In this document: in pieces, positions 1 through 9,047 of the stretch
How the letters are laid out: every line of letters starts with the position of its first letter
Numbering within the stretch: the stretch's first letter is position 1
DNA from: Herbaspirillum sp. Sphag64
GTDB lineage: Bacteria > Pseudomonadota > Gammaproteobacteria > Burkholderiales > Burkholderiaceae_D
Length of the DNA: 64,000 nucleotides
Reading direction: 5' to 3'
Assembly: GCF_014192645.1 (NCBI RefSeq)
Contig: NZ_JACHYE010000001.1
Location: forward strand, 192,350 to 256,349
Made by a program: the position numbers and the translations under genes
The notes under the pieces: model-generated
Databases searched by the model: none
Told to the model about the DNA's origin: nothing
What the model saw: the letters and a program-made list of their open reading frames with translations, nothing else

Positions 1-115
1 GTCACCCTCGGCACCGCCACGCTCATCGCCAACAACACCGCCGATACCAATTTCGCAGGCATCATCAGCGGTACCGGTGGACTCACCAAGACCGGCACCA
101 ATACCTTGACGCTGA
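1..115 (+). repeat. Direct repeat copy 1 (exact, 115 bp)
   Basis: Bases 1-115 are identical to 1099-1213 and in the same reading frame (offset 1098 bp, 366 codons). They encode the end of a passenger module, so at least one more module must lie upstream of the window. Perfect identity at the DNA level suggests recent duplication or gene conversion. Confidence 0.95.
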
Positions 116-3100
116 CCGGCAATAATACCTATACCGGTGGCACCACCATCAGTGCCGGTACCTTACAGATCGGCAATGGCGGTACCTCAGGGGCCATCGT
201 CGGCAACATCACCGATAACGCAACACTGAGCTTCGACCGTTCAGACAACATCACTTATGCCGGTACCATCACCGGAAGCGGCACCCTCATCCAGGCCGGT
301 ACGGGCGTAACCACCCTCAGCGGGGCCAGCTCCAGTGTCGGCAACGTCAACGTCGCGGCTGGTACACTGAACCTTGCACCAGCAGTCAGCTTGGCCACTA
401 CCGGCAATTACACCACTGCCAATGGCGCCACTACCGCACTGACTGCCGATGCTACCCTCAATGTCGGTGGCGCGTTTATCCAGGCAGCGGGCAGTACACT
501 CGATGTCGCCCTTGATGTCACCCAACCCGTGATCACTGCCGCCACTGCCGACCTCGAAGGCACACTCACCATTACCGGCCTGAGCGGTACGCCAGATACT
601 GCCAGCGCCCTGGAAGCCAGCCATTACACCCTGATTCACACCACCGGTGGTATCAGCAGCAACAACTTCTCGAACATCGATTTGGGGGGGGCGGCCAGCT
701 CAGTCGACTACATCACACTGACGGCGGGCAAGTCAGCCAATACACTGGACTACAACATCGGCTTCGACCTGACCTGGCAAGCCGGTCCGACGCTGGGCAA
801 CGGTACCTTTACCCTAGCCAATCCGGGGGACAGCTTCAACGTTGATGTCGCGCTGACCAATGAAGCCGCCAGTGCCACCGGATGGGATGGGCATACCCTG
901 ACCAAGAATGGTGCCGGTACGCTGATATTGTCCGCCGCCAACACCTACACCGGGGCTACTGAAATCAATGCCGGTACCTTGCAGGCCGGTATCGCCAATG
1001 CCTTTGCCGACAGCAGCGCAGTCAATGTCGCCCCCGACGCTACCCTGGACCTGAACAACTTCAATCAAACTGCCAACAACCTGACCGGAGCCGGGAATGT
1101 CACCCTCGGCACCGCCACGCTCATCGCCAACAACACCGCCGATACCAATTTCGCAGGCATCATCAGCGGTACCGGTGGACTCACCAAGACCGGCACCAAT
1201 ACCTTGACGCTGAGTGGCAACAGCTCTGCGGTTGGCAACGTGAACGTCACTGGCGGCACGCTGAACCTCGCCCAGAGCGGCAATTTCAGCACCACCAACG
1301 ATTACGTCACTGGCAGCGGCGCCACCACGTTATTGGGCGCAAATGCCACTCTTTCGATTGGTGGTGCATTAACGCAAGCCAACGGCAGCACACTCGGCGT
1401 GGTGGTCGCTGGTATCCAACCGTTGATCACGGCCAATACGGCCAGCCTGGGAGGTACATTAGAGGTAACCAGTATCGGCTCGACCCTGGCCAGCACGTTG
1501 ATCGATACCGAATTCTATGTCATTCACACTGTAGGGGGCATCACTAACGACTTCTCGACGGTCAGCTTTGGTGGCGCAGCTACGGGAGTCGATTTTCTCT
1601 CCGTAGCAGGTAGCAAATCGTCCAATGGATTGGACTACAACCTCAGTTTCGGGTTGATTTGGGACTCTGGAAACAGCGAGGGCAATGGTGTGTTCACGCT
1701 AAAGAATCCGGGCGACAGCTTCACTGTCAATGTGCCGCTGGCAGACCAGAGCAATAGCGCGACAGGATGGACTGGTAACACTCTGACCAAGGACGGTCCT
1801 GGCACGCTGGTACTGGCTGCTGCCAATACCTATACTGGCGCCACCAACATTATGGATGGTACGTTACAGACCGGCGTCATCAATGCCTTTATGGATAGCA
1901 ACGTCATCAATGTCGCCAAAGGTGCCACACTGAATTTGAATAATTTCAATCAGATTGCCAACAACCTCGGGGGCGCCGGTAACGTCGCACTAGGCAATGC
2001 CGTGCTGGATGAGAAGAGCAATACGGATACCACCTTTAGCGGCATAATCAGCGGAGCGGGCGAAGTCATCAAAGATGGCCCCAACAATCTGACGCTCACC
2101 GGTAACAATAACTATGCCGGTGGCACGATCATCAGCGACGGCACACTGACAGCGCATACCGCGAGTTTAGGCAGCGGTGCCATCACAGACAATGCTGCAC
2201 TGGTGATCGATGAACCGGGGACAGCCAGTCTCAGCGACGCCATCAATGGCACCGGCAGTTTGACCAAAACAGACGTAGGCACACTCACCCTGACTGCGAC
2301 CAACGCAGTCTCTGGCATGACCACCGTGGCAGCCGGTGTGCTGGCAGTCAATGGCTCACTCAATAACTCGACGGTGCAAGTGCTCAACGGCGCAGAACTG
2401 GAGGGCAGTGGCAGTGTCGGAGCCACGACCGTTGCCAGCGGCGGCAAGATTGCCACCGGCAGCCCCACGACAACATTGACCATCAATGGCAATCTGACAG
2501 AGCAAGCAGGCGCTATCTACAACGCTCAAGTCGATCCTACCAGCACACATGCCAGCCTGATCAACGTCAATGGCAATGCCATCCTGCAACCGGGTGCAGA
2601 GTTGCAGGTAACCAGAAGCAATAGGGCATTGTATGTGCAGGGTAACGAATACAATGTCCTCAAGGCGAGCGGTGACGTGGAAGGTACTTTTACTCTCACT
2701 GGCGATATTAATACCGAATTTACCACCCTCGTCGCTACTTACGATGCCAATGATGTTTATCTGATCGTGGAACAGGATCAAAGCTTCAACAACGTAGGCG
2801 CGACGCCTAATCAGATCAACGTCGCCACCAGCCTGCAAGGTCTGGCCGCCGGCAATCTCCTCAGAGAAGCCGTGGCCAATCTGGAGACAGCTGCACAGGC
2901 ACAGAATGCCTTCGACCAGTTATCAGGGGAATTGCACGCCACGCTTAATTCACAGTTCGTGGAAGAGAGCCACTTCGTCACCGATGCTGCAATTGATCGC
3001 CTGCGTCAGGTCTTCAGCTCGGTCGGTGGCGCGCACACCGATATCAATACCAACGACACGACACAGGAGCAGCCGTCATTGCAACAAATGGCGCTCTCCT

Positions 3101-3936
3101 CGTATAACCCGCATACCCCGCAACCCTGGATACGTGCATTCGGTGCCTGGGGCAGTACCGGTGGCAACGGCAATGCGGCAGAAGCCAGTCGTTCGGTCGG
3201 CGGCCTGTTTGCCGGTACCGATGTCGAGATTGGCAATGAATGGCGTGTGGGCGCGATGACTGGCTATAGTTCCTCCAGCATCGACGTCGATGATCGTTCC
3301 TCTTCTGCCAACAGCAATGACTATTACCTGGGAATCTACGGCGGCAAACAATGGGATGATGTGATTCTCAGGGCGGGGGCAAGCTATACGAGGCATAGCA
3401 TCAGTACCGAGCGCTCTGTGAATTTTCCTGGCTATTCTGACCAGCTCAATGCCAGCTACGACGGCAATACAACGCAGGCCTTCGGTGAGTTGGGCTATCG
3501 CATTGATCAAGGCAATGTACAGTACGAGCCATTTGTCAATCTGACCATTATCCGGCAGAGCAGCGACAGCTTTATCGAACACGGCAATCTGGCGGCTTTG
3601 CAAAGCGACAGCGCCAGCATGAACACTAGTTTCTCGACCTTGGGCGTGCGTGCCGCGTCCAAATTTATGGTTGATGGTATCGACTGGACCGCGCACGGTA
3701 TGCTGGGGTGGCGTCATGCTTATGGCGACTTGCTACCAAGCAGTCAGCTGACATTGACAGGCTCCACACCATTTACCGTCGCGGGTGTTCCGGTCGCCAG
3801 CGATGCCGCGGTACTTCAACTAGGGGTGGAAGCACCAGTGGCTAAAAACGCAAGTTTTAGCGTTTCATACACGGGTCTGACCGGTAATGGTCTGCGCGAC
3901 AGTGCCCTGCATGCAGCACTGCGCTGGGCATTTTGA
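1..3936 (+). CDS. Autotransporter outer-membrane protein, 5' end cut by the window edge
   Basis: Type Va autotransporter. The frame is open from base 1, so the start lies upstream and at least 1311 residues are visible. The passenger is rich in Gly, Thr, Asn and Ala and is built from autotransporter-associated beta-strand repeats of the kind LTGNNTYTGGTTI. Two large modules of about 295-298 codons follow each other (about 298-1192 and 1192-2085). The last roughly 280 residues form a typical beta-barrel domain that begins after a PQPWIRAFGAWGS segment and ends in the terminal aromatic residue of outer-membrane proteins (ALRWAF). The family exports its passenger to the cell surface for adhesion, aggregation or enzymatic work; the ligand cannot be told from sequence. 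A G8 tract and a 115-bp exact repeat lie inside the gene. The next gene converges with a gap of only 4 bp and no terminator is visible between them. Confidence 0.93.
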   Translation, partial: VTLGTATLIANNTADTNFAGIISGTGGLTKTGTNTLTLTGNNTYTGGTTISAGTLQIGNGGTSGAIVGNITDNATLSFDRSDNITYAGTITGSGTLIQAGTGVTTLSGASSSVGNVNVAAGTLNLAPAVSLATTGNYTTANGATTALTADATLNVGGAFIQAAGSTLDVALDVTQPVITAATADLEGTLTITGLSGTPDTASALEASHYTLIHTTGGISSNNFSNIDLGGAASSVDYITLTAGKSANTLDYNIGFDLTWQAGPTLGNGTFTLANPGDSFNVDVALTNEAASATGWDGHTLTKNGAGTLILSAANTYTGATEINAGTLQAGIANAFADSSAVNVAPDATLDLNNFNQTANNLTGAGNVTLGTATLIANNTADTNFAGIISGTGGLTKTGTNTLTLSGNSSAVGNVNVTGGTLNLAQSGNFSTTNDYVTGSGATTLLGANATLSIGGALTQANGSTLGVVVAGIQPLITANTASLGGTLEVTSIGSTLASTLIDTEFYVIHTVGGITNDFSTVSFGGAATGVDFLSVAGSKSSNGLDYNLSFGLIWDSGNSEGNGVFTLKNPGDSFTVNVPLADQSNSATGWTGNTLTKDGPGTLVLAAANTYTGATNIMDGTLQTGVINAFMDSNVINVAKGATLNLNNFNQIANNLGGAGNVALGNAVLDEKSNTDTTFSGIISGAGEVIKDGPNNLTLTGNNNYAGGTIISDGTLTAHTASLGSGAITDNAALVIDEPGTASLSDAINGTGSLTKTDVGTLTLTATNAVSGMTTVAAGVLAVNGSLNNSTVQVLNGAELEGSGSVGATTVASGGKIATGSPTTTLTINGNLTEQAGAIYNAQVDPTSTHASLINVNGNAILQPGAELQVTRSNRALYVQGNEYNVLKASGDVEGTFTLTGDINTEFTTLVATYDANDVYLIVEQDQSFNNVGATPNQINVATSLQGLAAGNLLREAVANLETAAQAQNAFDQLSGELHATLNSQFVEESHFVTDAAIDRLRQVFSSVGGAHTDINTNDTTQEQPSLQQMALSSYNPHTPQPWIRAFGAWGSTGGNGNAAEASRSVGGLFAGTDVEIGNEWRVGAMTGYSSSSIDVDDRSSSANSNDYYLGIYGGKQWDDVILRAGASYTRHSISTERSVNFPGYSDQLNASYDGNTTQAFGELGYRIDQGNVQYEPFVNLTIIRQSSDSFIEHGNLAALQSDSASMNTSFSTLGVRAASKFMVDGIDWTAHGMLGWRHAYGDLLPSSQLTLTGSTPFTVAGVPVASDAAVLQLGVEAPVAKNASFSVSYTGLTGNGLRDSALHAALRWAF
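684..691 (+). repeat. Homopolymeric G8 tract inside the autotransporter gene
   Basis: Eight consecutive G residues fall in the codons for Leu-Gly-Gly-Ala. The homologous place in the second module (about 1570-1580) encodes Gly-Gly-Ala with mixed codons and has no tract. Tracts like this slip in replication and can switch a surface protein on and off. Confidence 0.9.
1099..1213 (+). repeat. Direct repeat copy 2 (exact, 115 bp)
   Basis: Second copy of the 115-bp sequence at 1-115. Identity ends at base 1213, where the copies diverge (ccggc against gtggc). A third, diverged version of the same protein segment lies near 1980-2100. Confidence 0.95.
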
Positions 3937-3940
3937 GAAC

Positions 3941-5161
3941 TCAGGCCGTCGACACTTTTTCCAGTTTGGGCAGCAAGGCGGCCAGCAAGCCGATCAGCGG
4001 CAAGAACGCGCAGACCTGATAGACAAAGTAAATGTCGGTCAGATCTGCGAGCTTGCCCAACAAGGCCGCACCAATACCGCCCATACCAAATGCAAAACCA
4101 AAGAACAGACCGGAAACGGTACCGACCTTGCCCGGCATCAGTTCCTGAGCAAACACCAGAATCGCCGAAAAAGCTGATGCCAGAATCACGCCAATGATGA
4201 TGGTCAGCACGGTCGTCCAGAACAGATCGGCATGGGGCAACAGCAACGTGAATGGTGCCACACCCAGAATCGATACCCAGATCACCAGCTTGCGCCCGAC
4301 CTTGTCACCAATCGGCCCGCCCAGTACGGTACCAACCGCGACAGCAAACAGGAAGATGAACAGATGCACCTGTGCCTGCTGGACGCTGAGCTGGAATTTG
4401 CTGATCAGATAAAAGGTGAAATAACTCGACAGACTGGCCATGTAGAAGTATTTCGAAAAAATCAGCAGCAACAACACGCTCACTGCCTGAATCACCTTTT
4501 TGCGCGGTAACTGCACATGGGTCGCCGCCTTCTTCTTGCCCTTGGTATGACCAGCAGCTTGCTGACGCACATACCAGTGCCCAATCTGGCGTAAAACCAC
4601 AATAGCCACCAGTGCAGCGAGTGTGAACCAGGCAATGCTATGCTGACCACCCGGGATAATGATCCAGGCTGCCAACAGCGGCCCCATTGCGCTACCGGCG
4701 TTACCACCGACCTGAAACAGTGACTGCGCCAAACCATGGCGCCCGCCCGAGGCCATGCGTGCCACCCGTGATGCTTCCGGATGGAATACCGAAGAACCGG
4801 TTCCCACCAGCGCTGCAGCCACCAGCAACACGCCAAAATTCGGCGCCATCGATAACAGCAGGAGTCCACACAAGGTTGATCCCATACCAATGGCCAGCGA
4901 ATAAGGTTTGGGATGTTTGTCCGTGTACAAGCCTACGAGGGGCTGCAATAGCGAAGCGGTGACCTGGAACGTCAGCGTGATCAGACCGACCTGGGCAAAG
5001 CTGAGATGAAAGTTACCCTTCAATAAAGGATAGATCGCCAGCAACAGCGACTGGATCATGTCATTGAGAAAGTGCGAGAAACTGATTGCCCCCAGCACAC
5101 GGAACTTGGTTGTCTCAACAGCACTTTGTTGCGCCGCCGAGGGAGTGAGCGTGGTCTCCAT
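3941..5161 (-). CDS. fsr: MFS exporter of the fosmidomycin-resistance (Fsr) family
   Basis: Inner-membrane drug exporter of 406 residues, the usual length for the Fsr group of the major facilitator superfamily. About 12 hydrophobic segments are visible. Early landmarks are FSHFLNDMIQSLLLAIYPLL in the first helix, GLYTDKHPKP in the loop after helix 2, and GTGSSVFHPEASRVARMAS in the helix 4 region, all typical of Fsr proteins. ATG at 5161 is preferred over an in-frame TTG at 5191; an AT-rich leader containing GGAAAA precedes it. It follows alkB on the same strand after 90 bp and probably has its own promoter. The substrate is inferred from the family only. Confidence 0.85.
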   Translation of the reverse strand: METTLTPSAAQQSAVETTKFRVLGAISFSHFLNDMIQSLLLAIYPLLKGNFHLSFAQVGLITLTFQVTASLLQPLVGLYTDKHPKPYSLAIGMGSTLCGLLLLSMAPNFGVLLVAAALVGTGSSVFHPEASRVARMASGGRHGLAQSLFQVGGNAGSAMGPLLAAWIIIPGGQHSIAWFTLAALVAIVVLRQIGHWYVRQQAAGHTKGKKKAATHVQLPRKKVIQAVSVLLLLIFSKYFYMASLSSYFTFYLISKFQLSVQQAQVHLFIFLFAVAVGTVLGGPIGDKVGRKLVIWVSILGVAPFTLLLPHADLFWTTVLTIIIGVILASAFSAILVFAQELMPGKVGTVSGLFFGFAFGMGGIGAALLGKLADLTDIYFVYQVCAFLPLIGLLAALLPKLEKVSTA

Positions 5162-5251
5162 TTTTTCTATTTTCCGGCAAGGTAAAGTCAAAATTTTAGA
5201 CTGACTTTACGGCTTTGTCTTTTGTCGCCCTGTTTGGGGAAAAACACGACT

Positions 5252-5908
5252 TCAGCGCGCCTTGCGAAAAGTGAGATTGAAGCGACAATTCCCCGTCAGC
5301 GGATGCTGCTCCTGCCTGAGTGTATCGACGCCATGAAAGCGTAGCCGTGCCGGCCCACCCCAGACCACGACATCGCCACTATGCAGACGCAGACGCTGCG
5401 CTTTATCACCGCGCGCATCACCACCGAACAGGAAGGTCGCAGTCACGCCAAGCGACACGGAGACGATAGGCTGGTACAAATCGATTTCATTTTTATCCTG
5501 ATGCAAAGACATCCGTGCGCCAGGAAGATAGCGATTGATCAGGCAGGCATCTGGAGCGAAATCGGGATAGCCGGCGGCGGTGGCTGCTTCAGTGGCAAGC
5601 TCATGGAACAGCAGCGGCATGGCGGGCCAAGGCCGCCCCGAAACCGGATCTTCAGCCTGATACCGATAACCACGGCGATCAGTGACCCAGCCCAGTGCGC
5701 CGCAATTGGTCATCGCAACGGACATCGTGTAACCGCCCGGCGTCACCATCTGACGCAATGGCGCCTGCGTCAGCAAGCCATCAATCGCCTCCAGCAAAGC
5801 ACTCACCCGCTTATCGGCAAAAGCCTGCAACCACACTGCGCCATTTGCCAGTGCGATCGCCTGCGGTCGGCGCGCATGCTCGTAGTCGGCAAACAGATCC
5901 TCAGTCAT
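5252..5908 (-). CDS. alkB: AlkB alpha-ketoglutarate-dependent DNA repair dioxygenase
   Basis: Oxidatively demethylates 1-methyladenine and 3-methylcytosine in DNA, using Fe(II) and 2-oxoglutarate. The 218-residue protein shows the HxD...H iron site (His136, Asp138, His192) and the RxNxTxR motif that binds 2-oxoglutarate (Arg209 to Arg215). ATG at 5908 is set by an AGGAAG ribosome site 6 bases upstream. It overlaps the 3' end of ada by 8 bp, so the two are one adaptive-response operon and are most likely induced by methylated Ada. Confidence 0.93.
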   Translation of the reverse strand: MTEDLFADYEHARRPQAIALANGAVWLQAFADKRVSALLEAIDGLLTQAPLRQMVTPGGYTMSVAMTNCGALGWVTDRRGYRYQAEDPVSGRPWPAMPLLFHELATEAATAAGYPDFAPDACLINRYLPGARMSLHQDKNEIDLYQPIVSVSLGVTATFLFGGDARGDKAQRLRLHSGDVVVWGGPARLRFHGVDTLRQEQHPLTGNCRFNLTFRKAR

Positions 5909-7028
5909 CTTTGCTTCCTGGTGCCGTGTTTTCTCGCTGCAACAGCGCTTTTTTTCGCTCCACACCCCAACGATAACCAGACAGCGATCCGTCGGTACGC
6001 ACCACCCGGTGACAAGGAATCAGTACGGCAATCGTGTTGGCAGCACAGGCACTGGCGACGGCCCGCACCGCTGCTGGCTGACCAATGCGCTGCGCCAGTT
6101 CGCTGTAACTGATACGCACACCGATCGGTATCGCACGCAGCGCCTGCCAGACCTGCTGCTGGAAGGCAGTACCTCGCACATCCAGTGGCAACATCTGCGC
6201 TGCCGCACTATTTTCATGCACTTCGATCACACCGATGACAGTTGCCATCCATTGTTCAAAGCGGGCATCGCCACCAATCAGCTCAGCCTTGGCGAACCGG
6301 TCCTGTAATTCGCGCACCAGTTGCACGGGATCGTCACCTAAGGTGATGGCGCAAATACCATGCTCGGTAGCGGCAACCAGAATCGCACCCAACCAGCATT
6401 GGCCGACACCAAAGCGAATCTGAAGTCCACTGCCACCACTCCGGTAGGCGCCCGGTGTCATGCCAAGCAATTGCGAGCTAGTCGCATAGAAGCCACCACT
6501 GGATTGAAAACCAGCATCGTACATTGCCTCTGTCACGGTGACACCGTGCGCCAGTTGCACGCGTAACTTATTCGCACGGTGGGCGCTAGCATAGGCCTTG
6601 GGCGTGATACCCATGTGTGCCTTGAACAAGCGGTGGAAGTGGTAACGGCTCATGCCAACCAGTTCTGCCAGCGTCTCTAGCGACGGTAAGTTTGCGGCGT
6701 GTTCAATCACCTGACAAGCGTAGGCCACGGCTTGCCCCTGTCGCTCGGCAATACCTTCCTGATCCGGTTTGCAGCGCTTGCAGGGGCGGTAGCCCGCTTG
6801 CAGCGCAGCGTTGTAGGTATCGTAAAAAAGCACATTCTCACGACGCGCATGACGCGATGGACAAGAAGGGCGGCACACCACACCAGTAGTGCGCACGGCA
6901 TAGTAAAAACTGCCATCGGCTTTGGCATCGCGCTGCGTAACCGCCTGCCAGCGCAGAGCATTGACGCTCGCTGCGTCGGCAAGTGGCAAGGAGGTCAAAT
7001 CAGATGTCGCTGGAGCAAGATCAGGCAT
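5901..7028 (-). CDS. ada: Ada bifunctional methyltransferase and transcriptional activator
   Basis: Repairs O6-methylguanine and methylphosphotriesters and, once methylated, activates the alkylation response. Domains of the 375-residue protein: the N-terminal zinc domain with Cys52, Cys56, Cys83 and Cys86 (VVCRPSCPSRHA...RPCKRC, Cys52 being the expected methyl acceptor), an AraC-type helix-turn-helix region at about 95-185, and a C-terminal methyltransferase with the IPCHRV motif (Cys339). All acceptor residues are present, so the protein looks intact. ATG at 7028. The 119 bp upstream hold a TATGAT -10-like hexamer at 7070-7075 (minus strand) with no good -35, as expected for an activator-dependent promoter. 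Confidence 0.95.
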   Translation of the reverse strand: MPDLAPATSDLTSLPLADAASVNALRWQAVTQRDAKADGSFYYAVRTTGVVCRPSCPSRHARRENVLFYDTYNAALQAGYRPCKRCKPDQEGIAERQGQAVAYACQVIEHAANLPSLETLAELVGMSRYHFHRLFKAHMGITPKAYASAHRANKLRVQLAHGVTVTEAMYDAGFQSSGGFYATSSQLLGMTPGAYRSGGSGLQIRFGVGQCWLGAILVAATEHGICAITLGDDPVQLVRELQDRFAKAELIGGDARFEQWMATVIGVIEVHENSAAAQMLPLDVRGTAFQQQVWQALRAIPIGVRISYSELAQRIGQPAAVRAVASACAANTIAVLIPCHRVVRTDGSLSGYRWGVERKKALLQRENTAPGSKDD

Positions 7029-7147
7029 GGCAATAGGGAATACAAGATGGCAACTTGGTTGAGTCAGTTATCATAGTGTAGCCAGTCCACTCCCAGCCCG
7101 CACTCGCAGACTTGCTTTCAAATCGGTCACGGGCGACATGCGCCTGG

Positions 7148-7666
7148 TCAGGAAGAGAACTTGATCCGCTGGCGACTCTGGGCAGGCTGAGTAACATGGT
7201 CCAGCGGGAGTACATGCGAGTGTTTGATCGGCTTCATTGTGATGTTAGATTTGACATTGGTGACGCCCGGCAAACGCAGCAAGCGCGTCATCATGAACTC
7301 AGAAAACGCTGCCAGATCCGGTGCCACAATGCGGAGAATGTAGTCAGCTTCGCCCGTAATGGAATAACATTCCATGATTTCGGGCATGTTCTGGACGGCC
7401 TGTTCGAACTGGATACCACGGGTCTCGCCTTGACGATCGAGGGTCACATTGGTGAAGGCCGTCACGCCTAAACCGACCACCGCCGGATCAAGCACTGCTG
7501 TGTAACGATCAATGACCCTCGCCTCTTCGAGTCGTTGCACGCGACGGCTGATCTGGGAGGTCGACAAATGGACTTTCTGTCCCAGCGCACTATTGGTAAT
7601 ATGGCCGTCACGCTGCAACTCGGTCAGCAATGCCAGATCAAATCGGTCTACGGTAATGGCCGTCAT
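7148..7666 (-). CDS. Lrp/AsnC family transcriptional regulator
   Basis: 172 residues with an N-terminal winged helix-turn-helix (LTELQRDGHITNSALGQKV, then the recognition helix STSQISRRVQRLEE) and a C-terminal RAM ligand-binding domain (about 70-150, with the usual GEADYILRIVAPD stretch). It is divergent from hppD, with 235 bp between the starts. In many proteobacteria an Lrp-type gene beside hppD controls tyrosine/4-hydroxyphenylpyruvate breakdown, so that is the likely role here (inference). A purine-rich AGAAGAGAG site precedes ATG 7666. Confidence 0.9.
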   Translation of the reverse strand: MTAITVDRFDLALLTELQRDGHITNSALGQKVHLSTSQISRRVQRLEEARVIDRYTAVLDPAVVGLGVTAFTNVTLDRQGETRGIQFEQAVQNMPEIMECYSITGEADYILRIVAPDLAAFSEFMMTRLLRLPGVTNVKSNITMKPIKHSHVLPLDHVTQPAQSRQRIKFSS

Positions 7667-7750
7667 TTATCTCTCTTCTTCTCGTTTTTTCTCTATTTAT
7701 CGAATTATTTGTGCATCTAAGCAGCAAAATATCACAAATAACAATCACAT

Positions 7751-7769
7751 ATTGCGATTTCACTGCAAT
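7751..7769. promoter_or_regulatory. Inverted repeat between the Lrp-type gene and hppD
   Basis: ATTGC, 9 bases, GCAAT. It lies in the AT-rich 7667-7830 stretch of the divergent intergenic region, a natural place for the operator of the adjacent Lrp-type regulator. No experiment supports this. Confidence 0.35.
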
Positions 7770-7901
7770 AAACTAGCCAGAGAACTTATCTGCAACGCGG
7801 CCGCCATTACGGCGGCTGACGTCAGTATTTGTCACTATTTACAATCCCCGACAAGACAATCTTGTACGGGGCCTTGCCAGTGCCGAACATAGGAGACCAC
7901 C

Positions 7902-8999
7902 ATGGGCCAAGCCAACGCCACGCCATCCACTACGCGTAACAGCACCGATCTGTTTGATAATCCAATGGGAACCGACGGTTTTGAATTCGTCGAATATGCG
8001 GCCCTCGATCCAGCCGCGATCACCCATGTGCTCGAATCGATGGGATTTTCTGCCGTGGCACGACATCGCTCCAAGAAGGTCATGCTATACCGTCAAGGCC
8101 AGATCAATTTTGTGGTCAACTCGGAGCCTGGCAGCAATGCCACCGCGTTTGCACAGGTTCATGGGGCATCGGTGAATGCCATGGCATTTCGGGTCAAGGA
8201 TGCGGCCAAGGTCTACCAGCGTGCGCTGGAAATGGGTGCCGAAGGGGTTCCTGCCAAGCTCGGTCCGATGGAACTGAATATCCCAGCGATCAAGGGTATC
8301 GGCGGCTCATTGCTGTATCTGGTGGATCGTTACGGCGAGCGTGGCTCTATCTATGATGTTGACTTTGAATTTTTTCCCAATGTCGAACGTGAACCACTTG
8401 GGGTTGGGCTGACTTATATCGACCACCTGACCCACAATGTGGTGCGGGGCGCGATGGATACCTGGTCGTCGTTCTATGAACGCTTGTTCAACTTCCGGGA
8501 AATCAAGTATTTCGATATCGAAGGCAAGATGACGGGCCTGAAGTCGCGCGCGATGACCAGCCCCTGTGGCAAAATCCGCATCCCGATCAATGAGAGTGCG
8601 GACGACAAATCGCAAATCGAGGAATTCATCAAGCAATACAACGGCGAAGGAATTCAGCATATTGCGCTGGGTACCGACGATATTTATCAGACTGTGCGCG
8701 CGCTATATCAACGCAAGGTCCCTCTGCAGGACACGATCAGCACCTATTACGATCTGGTCGAAAAGCGAATTCCGGGCCATGGCGAAGATCTGGCCGCCTT
8801 GCGTGAACTGAAGATTCTGATTGATGGCGCCCCAACCGACGGTCAGGGCCTGTTACTGCAAATTTTTACGCAGACCCTGATTGGTCCGGTGTTCTTTGAA
8901 ATCATTCAACGCAAGGGCAATGACGGCTTTGGCGAAGGCAATTTCAAGGCCTTGTTTGAATCGATCGAACTGGATCAGATCCGCCGTGGCGTAATCTGA
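7902..8999 (+). CDS. hppD: 4-hydroxyphenylpyruvate dioxygenase
   Basis: Converts 4-hydroxyphenylpyruvate to homogentisate in tyrosine catabolism. The 365-residue protein consists of two vicinal-oxygen-chelate halves. The Fe(II) ligands expected for the family are present in the C-terminal half: His175 (YIDHLTHN), His253 (GIQHIALGTDD) and Glu333 (FFEIIQRKG). The C-terminal signature HGEDLAALRELKILIDG and the RKGNDGFGEGNFKALFESIE tail are intact. ATG 7902 follows AGGAG at a good distance. The homogentisate genes hmgA and fahA are not in the window. Confidence 0.96.
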   Translation: MGQANATPSTTRNSTDLFDNPMGTDGFEFVEYAALDPAAITHVLESMGFSAVARHRSKKVMLYRQGQINFVVNSEPGSNATAFAQVHGASVNAMAFRVKDAAKVYQRALEMGAEGVPAKLGPMELNIPAIKGIGGSLLYLVDRYGERGSIYDVDFEFFPNVEREPLGVGLTYIDHLTHNVVRGAMDTWSSFYERLFNFREIKYFDIEGKMTGLKSRAMTSPCGKIRIPINESADDKSQIEEFIKQYNGEGIQHIALGTDDIYQTVRALYQRKVPLQDTISTYYDLVEKRIPGHGEDLAALRELKILIDGAPTDGQGLLLQIFTQTLIGPVFFEIIQRKGNDGFGEGNFKALFESIELDQIRRGVI

Positions 9000-9022
9000 T
9001 CCATCAATGCAAGTATCGGCAT

Positions 9023-9047
9023 GCCTGGGATGTTTAACATCTCAGGC
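9023..9047. terminator. Hairpin between convergent hppD and livF
   Basis: GCCTGGGATG, TTTAA, CATCTCAGGC: 9 of 10 pairs. It sits between convergent genes and overlaps the livF stop codon. There is no clear T-run, so it may act in both directions only weakly or mainly protect 3' ends. Confidence 0.4.

Noticed and set aside
241-639. Long minus-strand frames across the autotransporter gene
   Set aside because: They are by-products of the repetitive, GC-rich codons of the passenger; no ribosome sites or family resemblance.
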